Part shown: piece after piece, positions 1-4,788 of the stretch
How positions within the stretch are numbered: the first letter of the stretch is position 1
Layout: the number at the start of each line of letters is the position of its first letter
Origin: Xanthobacteraceae bacterium
Lineage (GTDB): Bacteria > Pseudomonadota > Alphaproteobacteria > Rhizobiales > Xanthobacteraceae
Direction of reading: 5' to 3'
Length of the DNA stretch: 6,304 nt
Assembly (NCBI GenBank): GCA_030040825.1
Contig: JASHSY010000395.1
Coordinates: 1 to 6,304 of the forward strand
Notes under the pieces: generated by a model
The model's input: the letters and a program-made list of their open reading frames with translations, nothing else
Databases searched by the model: none
What the model was told of the DNA's origin: nothing
Made by a program: the position numbers and the translations under genes

Positions 1-663
1 CGGCGCATCACGCTTGCAGGCCAGCCGGAATTGACGCCGCAGCCGATTCAGGTGCCGGCAGATCCGTCCTCTGCGGCGTTTCCACTGGTTGCGGCGCTGA
101 TCACCCCCGGCTCCGACGTGATCCTCGAAGGCGTGATGCTGAATCCTCTACGCACCGGCATCCTCACCACGCTTGCCGAAATGGGGGCCGCGATCGAGCG
201 GCTCGCGATCCGCCATGAAGGCGGCGAGGAGGTCGCCGATCTGCGGGTGCGCGCCGGCGCGTTGCGTGGCGTCGAGGTTCCCGCCGCGCGCGCACCGTCC
301 ATGATCGACGAATATCCGGTGCTTGCCGTCGCCGCCGCCTTCGCTGAAGGCACCACGGTGATGCGCGGACTGAAAGAGTTGCGGGTAAAAGAATCGGACC
401 GCCTTGTCGGCACCGTTGAATTGTTGCGCGTCAACGGCGTGGTTGCCGAGATCGACGGCGACGATCTGATCGTGCAAGGCAAAGGGCGCGTTGCGGGCGG
501 TGGCCTCGTCGCTACCCACATGGATCATCGCATCGCCATGGCCGCGCTGGTGATGGGAATGGCGAGTGAAAAAGCGGTCGCGGTGGACGATGCTGCGTTC
601 ATCGCCACAAGCTTCCCCGGTTTTACCGAGCTGATGGCCTCGCTCGGCGGCGATTTGAGCTGA
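1..663 (+). CDS. aroA: 3-phosphoshikimate 1-carboxyvinyltransferase (EPSP synthase), C-terminal part
   Basis: This enzyme joins shikimate-3-phosphate and phosphoenolpyruvate to make EPSP, the sixth step of the cytosolic shikimate pathway to chorismate and aromatic amino acids. The gene is open at base 1 and ends at TGA 661-663, so 220 residues, about half the usual 430-450, are visible. Residues below are counted from the window start. The family motifs appear in order: ADPSSAAFPL (20-29) in the substrate cleft, MIDEYPVLAVAAAFAEG (101-117) with the catalytic aspartate, ELRVKESDRL (126-135) with the Glu and Arg that contact PEP, DHRIAM (175-180) with the PEP-binding Arg, and a closing SFPGF. 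MIDEYP and NPLRTG are typical of class II, CP4-like enzymes rather than the E. coli class I type. The residues that decide glyphosate sensitivity lie upstream of the window. Convergent with the DUF6629 gene, 22 bases away. Confidence 0.96.
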   Translation, partial: RRITLAGQPELTPQPIQVPADPSSAAFPLVAALITPGSDVILEGVMLNPLRTGILTTLAEMGAAIERLAIRHEGGEEVADLRVRAGALRGVEVPAARAPSMIDEYPVLAVAAAFAEGTTVMRGLKELRVKESDRLVGTVELLRVNGVVAEIDGDDLIVQGKGRVAGGGLVATHMDHRIAMAALVMGMASEKAVAVDDAAFIATSFPGFTELMASLGGDLS

Positions 664-685
664 TTGCAGCCGACTGGCGCGGTTT

Positions 686-1342
686 TCAGATTTTTCGCGG
701 CTCGATCTGCTGTGCGTCTCTCGACGATGCCGGCGGCCGGGATGAAATAAAGAAATATAAAATGATCGAGCTGATTGCTGCGAAAAAGCACCAGACCGAG
801 TAGCGCGCCGGGTTGAACAACAGCGTTGAAAGGCCGAAGAAAGCCAGGATCAAAATTCCAAATAAACGAAGGTGGATACTTCGGTGCAGCAAAAGCGGAC
901 CGGTCACGCAGGCTGCGTAGATGTAATCGAAAATGACCGGATAGCGCGTTGTTGGAAGATATTGAATTTTGTTGGTGGCAAAGTCGATTTTGAGCCCGAC
1001 GAACAGGACCCAGGCCGCGGCCGCCGCCACTGCGGCGCCCGGCAGTCCGAAGGAGAGCAAGTACACGCGCCGGCGCGGATCGGCCTCGGACATCCAGGTC
1101 GCCAGCGGGACGTAAACCGGCCAAAGGCAAAATGCGATAATTGCGAAGCTATAGCCTGCATCCCAACCGCAGCCCGCAGCTTTGGTGAGCCATACCACTC
1201 CTTCAAGCGCCTGTTGCAGCGAAAAGATAAACGGAATGCATGCGAGCATGAGATCGGGTCCGCTCGCGCGCCGCACGGTCATAACCCCTATGCCCGCGCA
1301 GACGGCGGCGGCAGAAAAACTGGCAGCTGCAGAAAAACACAT
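686..1342 (-). CDS. DUF6629-family seven-helix membrane protein
   Basis: Uncharacterised inner-membrane protein of 218 residues. I recognise the family from the N-terminal MCFSA signature (1-5) and the QQALEGVVW motif (43-51), which fit the DUF6629 family; no function is known to me. Seven hydrophobic segments can be drawn at about 5-24, 31-53, 64-84, 91-116, 133-152, 157-176 and 181-200. The tail is short, polar and basic (SSRPPASSRDAQQIEPRKI), probably cytosolic. There is no cleavable signal peptide; the first helix starts at once. The ATG at 1340-1342 is preceded by GAGG six bases upstream, and the MCFSA motif requires this start. It lies 45 bases after the ketosynthase stop on the same strand, so it is probably the last gene of that transcript. 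The 3' half is more A+T-rich than the flanking genes, which may be amino-acid composition (Phe, Ile, Tyr) or separate acquisition. A link to lipids is inferred from position only. Confidence 0.85.
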   Translation of the reverse strand: MCFSAAASFSAAAVCAGIGVMTVRRASGPDLMLACIPFIFSLQQALEGVVWLTKAAGCGWDAGYSFAIIAFCLWPVYVPLATWMSEADPRRRVYLLSFGLPGAAVAAAAAWVLFVGLKIDFATNKIQYLPTTRYPVIFDYIYAACVTGPLLLHRSIHLRLFGILILAFFGLSTLLFNPARYSVWCFFAAISSIILYFFISSRPPASSRDAQQIEPRKI

Positions 1343-1387
1343 GCCTCGCCTCGCGCGGCGTCACGGCCAAATGCAAAGGCCGTCGCG

Positions 1388-2596
1388 TTACGCGCGCCCG
1401 AGCGCGAGCACCGCGTTCAATCCGCCGAACGCGAACGAACTCGACATCGCTTTCTCGATCGGCGCGTTGCGCGCCGTGTTCGGCACGTAATCGAGATCGC
1501 AGTCCGGATCCGGCTCTTCGAAATTCGCCGTCGGCGGAATAGTCTGGTGATGCAGCGCCAGCGCCGTCGCCGCAAGTTCGAGCGCGCCGGCTGCGCCCAG
1601 ACTGTGGCCGAGCACGGCTTTGCTCGACGAAACCGCCAGCTGATCGGCGCTGTCGCCGAAGGCGATGCGCAACGCAACCGTCTCGCCTTTGTCGTTGAGC
1701 ACCGTGCCGGTGCCATGTGCGTTGACGTAATCGACTTCGTCGGCGTTGACTTTGCCGTCGGTCAGCGCGCCGCGGATGGCGCGGGCGGCGCCATCGGGAT
1801 CGATTGCGGTCAGATCGTGCGCGTCCGCGCTCATGCCGAAACCCAACAGCTCGGCGTAGATCGGGGCGCCGCGCGCAACGGCCTGATCGCGCCGTTCCAG
1901 GACGAACATTGCCGCGCCTTCGCCGAGTACCAGACCGGTACGGTTTTTTGAGAACGGGCGGCACGTGTCGGTGCTAAGCACGCGCAAAGCCTCCCAGCCT
2001 TTGAACGTACCCAAAACCAAACAGGCCTCGGTGCCGCCGGTCAGCGCGATCGGCGCCTGGCCGGAACGCACCATATGAAACGCCTGCCCGATTGCATGCG
2101 TCCCCGAGGCGCAGGCCGATACGGTGGTGAAAGTCGGCCCCTTGAGACCGAGATGCATGGACACCTGGCTGCATGCTGCGTTCGGCATGTAGCGGGGAAT
2201 TGCCAGCGGATGCGAACGTGTCGCGCCTTGCCCGTAGAGCTTGAGGTAAGATTCGTCGAGCGTGGTCAATCCGCCACCACCGTTGCCGACGATCGTCGCC
2301 GCCGTCAGCGCGAGTTCTTCGGTGAGTTCGAGCTGCGCGTCCTTGACCGCCGCGCGCGCGGCGACCACTGCGAATTGCGAGAAGCGATCGAGCAGGCCAA
2401 CTCGCTTCGGATCAAAATGCTGTAGCGGATTGAAGTCGCGAATTTCCGCGGCGATTGGCGTATTGATTCGATCGGTCGCGATGTTGGTGATCGGCCCGAT
2501 CCCGGAGCGGCCTTCGACCAGCGCCGACCAGAATGCCGCGTTGGTGCTGCCGATCGGCGAGACGATGCCGATTCCGGTAATAACCACCCGGTGCAT
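1388..2596 (-). CDS. beta-ketoacyl-ACP synthase (FabF/KAS II-like condensing enzyme)
   Basis: Condenses an acyl group held on its active-site cysteine with malonyl-ACP, releasing CO2, to lengthen an acyl chain in the cytosol. At 402 residues it is close to FabF (about 410-420). The thiolase-fold start MHRVVITGIGIVSPIG is intact. The catalytic triad is present: Cys162 in SACASGT, His294 in NAHGTGT and His331 in GHSLGAAGALE, with the conserved Lys326 in SSSK. The C-terminal loop reads SSFAFGGLNA (386-395) where FabF has NSFGFGGTN, with Phe390 at the gatekeeper position; this suggests a specialised rather than the main housekeeping synthase. The ATG (2594-2596) overlaps the ACP stop by one base as TGATG, and no strong Shine-Dalgarno is visible, so translational coupling to the ACP is likely. 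I do not assign fabF, because chain length and substrate cannot be read from the sequence. Confidence 0.93.
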   Translation of the reverse strand: MHRVVITGIGIVSPIGSTNAAFWSALVEGRSGIGPITNIATDRINTPIAAEIRDFNPLQHFDPKRVGLLDRFSQFAVVAARAAVKDAQLELTEELALTAATIVGNGGGGLTTLDESYLKLYGQGATRSHPLAIPRYMPNAACSQVSMHLGLKGPTFTTVSACASGTHAIGQAFHMVRSGQAPIALTGGTEACLVLGTFKGWEALRVLSTDTCRPFSKNRTGLVLGEGAAMFVLERRDQAVARGAPIYAELLGFGMSADAHDLTAIDPDGAARAIRGALTDGKVNADEVDYVNAHGTGTVLNDKGETVALRIAFGDSADQLAVSSSKAVLGHSLGAAGALELAATALALHHQTIPPTANFEEPDPDCDLDYVPNTARNAPIEKAMSSSFAFGGLNAVLALGRA

Positions 2597-2889
2597 CAGG
2601 GCGCCCTGTGCTTGGCCGCGATCAGCTTCTGCACGATGTTGGCGACGTCGCCAACAGTGGAGAATTCGATCTCCTCCGGGCCGCCGTTGCCCGGCACGGT
2701 GACGCGGGTGCCCTGGTCCGCCTTGAACGGCACGGAGATATCGAATTTTTCTTCCAGGCCGAACACGATTTCGATTACATCAAGCGATTCTGCGCCCAAT
2801 TCATCGAGACGCGTTTCGGGCGTCAACCGTTCGACCGGGATTTTGAGCGACTCCGCGATAATGGTCCGCACGCTGTCGATAATCTCCAC
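2596..2889 (-). CDS. acyl carrier protein (specialised, with helix III insertion)
   Basis: Small acidic carrier that holds acyl intermediates on a 4'-phosphopantetheine arm. From the GTG start it has 97 residues. The attachment site is Ser35 in DELGAESLDVIEIVF, with ESL in place of the usual DSL. Helix I (VEIIDSVRTIIAESLKI) and helix II (SLDVIEIVFGLEEKF) are typical. The stretch between EKFD (47-50) and STVGD (77-81) is about 14 residues longer than in housekeeping ACP, with a Gly/Pro-rich VPGNGGPEE patch in the helix III region. Start choice: the frame stays open to a TTG at 2929-2931 (111 residues), but the GTG at 2887-2889 has GGGGAG four bases upstream and gives a normal ACP N-terminus. 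The TTG would lie only a few bases after the transcription start predicted from the promoter-like sequence at 2946-2974. Overlap with the ketosynthase start implies that the two act together. Function is sure; start is probable. Confidence 0.9.
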   Translation of the reverse strand: MEIIDSVRTIIAESLKIPVERLTPETRLDELGAESLDVIEIVFGLEEKFDISVPFKADQGTRVTVPGNGGPEEIEFSTVGDVANIVQKLIAAKHRAP

Positions 2890-2893
2890 GCCG

Positions 2894-2899
2894 CTCCCC
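2894..2899 (-). promoter_or_regulatory. Shine-Dalgarno that supports the GTG start of the ACP gene
   Basis: Read on the minus strand, GGGGAG sits four bases before GTG 2887-2889. The alternative TTG at 2929-2931 has only a GGTGGG close to it. This site decides the start in favour of the 97-residue ACP. Confidence 0.5.
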
Positions 2900-2945
2900 G
2901 CACTGTTGTTGTTCGCTTCGGCGAACCGCAATTTCCCACCGGTCC

Positions 2946-2974
2946 ATTATTCGATACCCGGCGGGCAATCTCAA
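2946..2974 (-). promoter_or_regulatory. candidate sigma70-type promoter for the ACP-ketosynthase genes
   Basis: On the minus strand TTGAGA (2974-2969) is followed, after exactly 17 bases, by AATAAT (2951-2946). Each hexamer matches the consensus (TTGACA, TATAAT) at five of six bases. Transcription would start near 2938, giving a leader of about 50 bases to the GTG start. The -35 box falls in the loop of the inverted repeat at 2958-2982. Consensus-like hexamers also occur by chance, so this is a candidate only. Confidence 0.35.
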
Positions 2975-2982
2975 GCCGCCGG
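2958..2982 (-). other. GC-rich inverted repeat after the acyltransferase gene
   Basis: CCGGCGG (2982-2976 on the minus strand) pairs perfectly with CCGCCGG (2964-2958) around an 11-base loop, beginning about 20 bases after the acyltransferase stop. No T-run follows, so it is at best an imperfect terminator or attenuator. It encloses the candidate -35 box of the ACP promoter, so hairpin formation in read-through RNA and promoter use could interact. That last point is inference. Confidence 0.35.
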
Positions 2983-3001
2983 TTAAAGCGCTATAGCGAA
3001 G

Positions 3002-3694
3002 CTATTGCCGCCCGTCGACAATAACATGTGCGCGCTCGGTCGCGGCATTGAGCGCGTTTTCCAGCGTTGCGCGCGCGGTTTCCTGCATCTGTTCGTCCGC
3101 CTCCGCCGGCACGCGGACCGGGTCCCCGACGACGATGGCGCCGTGACTGAGCGGCAGATTGATCTCGGACCGGTCCCAGTTGTTGAGCACGATCCGTCGG
3201 CTTGTGGTTAGGGCGACTGGAAAAATCGGACGGCCCGACTCGGCGGCGAGCTTGATGATACCAAGACCGGCAACGCGCGAGACTTTCGGAACATCGGCGG
3301 TCAACGCCATGTTGCACCCGTCGGCGAGCGATTCGAGCATGTTGCGGAACGCGCCGACGCCGCCTTTGATGTGAAAACGGCGGGCGTGGTCGCCCGAGCC
3401 ACGCACGGTGCCGATACCGAGCCGCTCGGCGGCTATCGCGTTGATTTCTCCGTCGGCGTGCCGGGAGACTAGTACTTTGATGCGGTAGTTACGACGGAAG
3501 AACGGCAACAAAAAATGCTGGCCGTGCCACATCGCGATGATGACCGGCTCATACTTTTCGTACATGCCGAACGGGTCCGGCGGCTCCATGGTGAAGCGGC
3601 TGGTCTTCCATACCAGCCGCAGGTATTCGGCCGCGGCGATTCCGATCGCCCGCTGGACCCAGGGCGTGTTCGTGATCCGTCTCGCAAATTTCAC
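3002..3694 (-). CDS. DUF374-type lysophospholipid acyltransferase family protein
   Basis: Predicted membrane-associated acyltransferase of 230 residues, from the family that moves acyl groups onto lysophospholipids or related acceptors. Family motifs in order: a hydrophobic N-terminus (WVQRAIGIAAAEYLRLVW, 12-29), the AMWHGQHFLLPF motif with catalytic His57 (55-65), VSRHADGEINA (77-87), the GIGTVRGS block (93-100), LTADVPKVSRVAG (131-143), and IFPVAL (157-162). The last-but-one block replaces the common TPDGPRGP, keeping the Asp (134) but losing the Gly; I think an alphaproteobacterial subgroup shares this. The start is a GTG at 3692-3694 with only a weak AAGAG about 14 bases upstream; no better in-frame start precedes it before a stop, and the family N-terminus begins here. 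First gene of the minus-strand cluster, divergent from cmk. Acceptor and donor are unknown; proximity to an ACP suggests acyl-ACP as donor. Confidence 0.88.
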   Translation of the reverse strand: MKFARRITNTPWVQRAIGIAAAEYLRLVWKTSRFTMEPPDPFGMYEKYEPVIIAMWHGQHFLLPFFRRNYRIKVLVSRHADGEINAIAAERLGIGTVRGSGDHARRFHIKGGVGAFRNMLESLADGCNMALTADVPKVSRVAGLGIIKLAAESGRPIFPVALTTSRRIVLNNWDRSEINLPLSHGAIVVGDPVRVPAEADEQMQETARATLENALNAATERAHVIVDGRQ

Positions 3695-3832
3695 GGGAAA
3701 ATAATGCTCTTGGATGATCAGAACGACTTAAATCCAGGCCAAGCCGCTTTTCGCGCTTGCGGAATTCCTCGTCCCGCCGTTTGATCTAGCCGCTTCCGCG
3801 CCGAGGCACAACAGCGCAAAAGATATGCGAAG

Positions 3833-4471
3833 ATGATCATTGCGATCGACGGACCGGCAGCTTCGGGCAAGGGCACGATCGCAAAACAGATCGCCTCGGT
3901 TTACGGTCTGCATCATCTCGATACCGGGCTGATCTACCGGGCGGTGGCCAAAGCGCTGCTCGATGCGGGCCGTTCGCCCGAGAATGCCGAGGCGGCGCTG
4001 GCGGCGGCCATCGCGCTCGATCCGGCCAAATTCGGCGAGCCGGCTCTCAAAACGCAAAAGGTTACCGAAGCTGCGTCGGTGGTGGCGGCGATTCCGGAAG
4101 TTCGGCAGGCGTTGATGAATTATCAGCGCGCGTTCGCGACCAAGTCGCCCGGCGCCGTACTCGACGGTCGCGACATCGGCACGGTGATCGCGCCGGGCGC
4201 CGACGTGAAACTGTTCGTGGTCGCCACCCCGCAGGTGCGGGCCGCCCGCCGGGTGCTGGAATTGCGGGCGCGCGGCGAGGATGCCGATGAAAATGCGGTT
4301 CTGGCCGACCTGTTGCGTCGCGACGAACGCGATTCCCGGCGTTCCGCTGCGCCGCTGAAAGCCGCCCCCGACGCACACTTGCTCGACACCACGCATTTGA
4401 GTATAGACGCCGCATTCCGGGCTGCCGTCGATATTATCGAAGCCGCCCGAACGGGCCGAAAGCGCCGCTAA
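3833..4471 (+). CDS. cmk: cytidylate kinase (CMP/dCMP kinase)
   Basis: Phosphorylates CMP and dCMP with ATP in the cytosol, feeding CTP and dCTP pools. At 212 residues it has normal length for the Cmk family. Motifs: P-loop GPAASGKGT (7-15); CMP-binding HLDTGLIYRAVA (28-39); DGRDIGTVI (111-119) with Arg113 and Asp114 at the nucleotide base site; lid segment RRDERDSRRSAAPL (162-175) with the conserved RD..RD..R pattern; and the C-terminal LDTTHLS (184-190). The ATG at 3833 begins MIIAIDGPAASGKGT, the standard start. The ribosome site is weak (GCGAAG directly upstream), and a three-codon ATG-CGA-AGA-TGA frame overlaps the start. The gene normally follows aroA in this group; here it is 3.2 kb away and must use its own promoter in 3695-3832. 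rpsA lies downstream. A hairpin spans its stop codon. Confidence 0.97.
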   Translation: MIIAIDGPAASGKGTIAKQIASVYGLHHLDTGLIYRAVAKALLDAGRSPENAEAALAAAIALDPAKFGEPALKTQKVTEAASVVAAIPEVRQALMNYQRAFATKSPGAVLDGRDIGTVIAPGADVKLFVVATPQVRAARRVLELRARGEDADENAVLADLLRRDERDSRRSAAPLKAAPDAHLLDTTHLSIDAAFRAAVDIIEAARTGRKRR

Positions 4472-4482
4472 CCGCGCTTTCG
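4457..4482 (+). other. hairpin across the cmk stop codon
   Basis: CGAAAGCGC (4457-4465) and GCGCTTTCG (4474-4482) are perfect reverse complements, nine pairs around an eight-base loop that contains the cmk TAA (4469-4471). No U-tract follows; the next bases are TCATTGGAGG. It could be a processing or stability element, or a weak terminator that still lets cmk transcripts reach rpsA. Confidence 0.4.
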
Positions 4483-4560
4483 TCATTGGAGGAACGCCCG
4501 TTCGCGCTTCGCATAAGCCGCCCGATCAGCTTTGTCCCGACCGTCTGGCTTAGGCCCCAA

Positions 4561-4578
4561 CCGCCGGCGCTCCGGCGG
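4561..4578 (+). other. short GC hairpin in the rpsA upstream region
   Basis: CCGCCGG (4561-4567), loop CGCT, CCGGCGG (4572-4578): seven perfect GC pairs. No T-run follows, so this is not a standard intrinsic terminator. It may be part of a structured rpsA leader. AGCCGCC at 4515-4521 is also complementary to GGCGGCT (4574-4580), giving an alternative, mutually exclusive pairing; whether this matters is unknown. Confidence 0.35.
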
Positions 4579-4613
4579 CTGCCGTGCGTTCGGGATTGAT
4601 CCATTCAGGGGGC

Positions 4614-4690
4614 CTAGTGTGGTGGATTTGAAGTTCCTAAGGCTTCTCGGCACGTTCAGATAGGAACTTCAAATCCAAGAACCACACTAG
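4614..4690 (+). repeat. palindromic repeat element, copy 1 (77 bp, CTAG ends)
   Basis: The left arm 4614-4639 (26 bases, starting CTAGTGTGGT) is fully complementary to the right arm 4661-4690, apart from a four-base bulge AAGA (4677-4680) located ten pairs from the base. The loop is 4640-4660 (21 bases) and contains CGGCAC. The element has no coding capacity. It is homologous to the second copy at 4706-4780, which lies in the opposite orientation. The form suggests a REP- or MITE-like intergenic repeat. I have a vague memory of CTAGTGT palindromes in Bradyrhizobium-type genomes but cannot confirm it here. Confidence 0.88.
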
Positions 4691-4705
4691 AAACCAATAG
4701 ACTTG

Positions 4706-4780
4706 CTAGTGTCCCTTTGATTCCGAAGTTCGCATCAAAGGTGCCGCAAACTCTTGCGAACTTCGGAATCGGGACACTAG
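4706..4780 (-). repeat. palindromic repeat element, copy 2 (75 bp, inverted relative to copy 1)
   Basis: Left arm 4706-4734 and right arm 4755-4780 pair over 26 positions, with a TTT bulge (4716-4718) ten pairs from the base and a 20-base loop (4735-4754). Read on the minus strand, it aligns with copy 1 without gaps in the first arm: 17 of 26 bases are identical, including CTAGTGT and GAAGTTC, with CGGCAC shared in the loop and AAA against AAGA in the bulge. Its right end (CTAG, 4777-4780) runs straight into the rpsA ribosome-binding site. Confidence 0.88.
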
Positions 4781-4783
4781 GAG
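4779..4783 (+). promoter_or_regulatory. rpsA Shine-Dalgarno overlapping the palindrome edge
   Basis: AGGAG at 4779-4783 is followed by five T residues and the ATG at 4789-4791, which is near-ideal spacing. Its first two bases, A4779 and G4780, are the last two bases of the second palindrome's CTAG terminus and would pair with T4707 and C4706 if the RNA hairpin closes fully. Confidence 0.85.
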
Positions 4784-4788
4784 TTTTT

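Larger units (their letters stand above)
4472..4788. other. 317-base gene-free region between cmk and rpsA
   Basis: No coding frame with a credible start is visible on either strand. The first 140 bases hold the right arm of the cmk-stop hairpin, an orphan GGAGG (4488-4492) with no start codon at working distance, a small GAAC/GTTC hairpin (4492-4503) and the GC hairpin at 4561-4578. The rest is almost wholly the two palindromes at 4614-4690 and 4706-4780, separated by 15 bases. I could not find a convincing -35/-10 pair for rpsA here, so its promoter position is open. Confidence 0.8.

Noticed and set aside
664..700. Possible bidirectional terminator between convergent aroA and the DUF6629 gene
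   Set aside because: There are short T-runs (683-686, 691-695) but only a three-pair stem before them; too weak to call.
872..1951. Long plus-strand open frame (359 codons) antisense to the DUF6629 and ketosynthase genes
   Set aside because: It is Arg-rich, low in recognisable structure and crosses the 3' end of one real gene and the 5' end of another. The minus-strand proteins have complete family motifs, so this is a GC-rich shadow.
2597..2608. Perfect 12-base palindrome CAGGGCGCCCTG at the ACP-ketosynthase junction
   Set aside because: It encodes the last ACP codons; a usable hairpin would have only four pairs. GC-rich 12-base palindromes of this kind are expected by chance.
3695..3832. 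Divergent promoters for cmk and the acyltransferase
   Set aside because: The best pairs (TTGCGG-17-TTTGAT for cmk, TTGGCC-17-GATCAT for the acyltransferase) match the consensus at only about seven of twelve bases. A promoter for cmk must exist here, but I cannot place it.
3732..3836. Short plus-strand frame reading into the cmk start
   Set aside because: It has no ATG, GTG or TTG before the terminal Met-Arg-Arg codons and resembles no protein I know, so it is not a gene.
3728..4486. 252-codon minus-strand open frame across cmk
   Set aside because: Antisense to a fully motif-supported cytidylate kinase; composition is typical of a shadow frame.
4614..4780. Intrinsic terminator or CRISPR-like array
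   Set aside because: The palindromes lack trailing T-runs in a terminator position (the TTTTT at 4784-4788 is the spacer before the rpsA ATG), and two inverted copies with a 15-base gap are not a CRISPR array.
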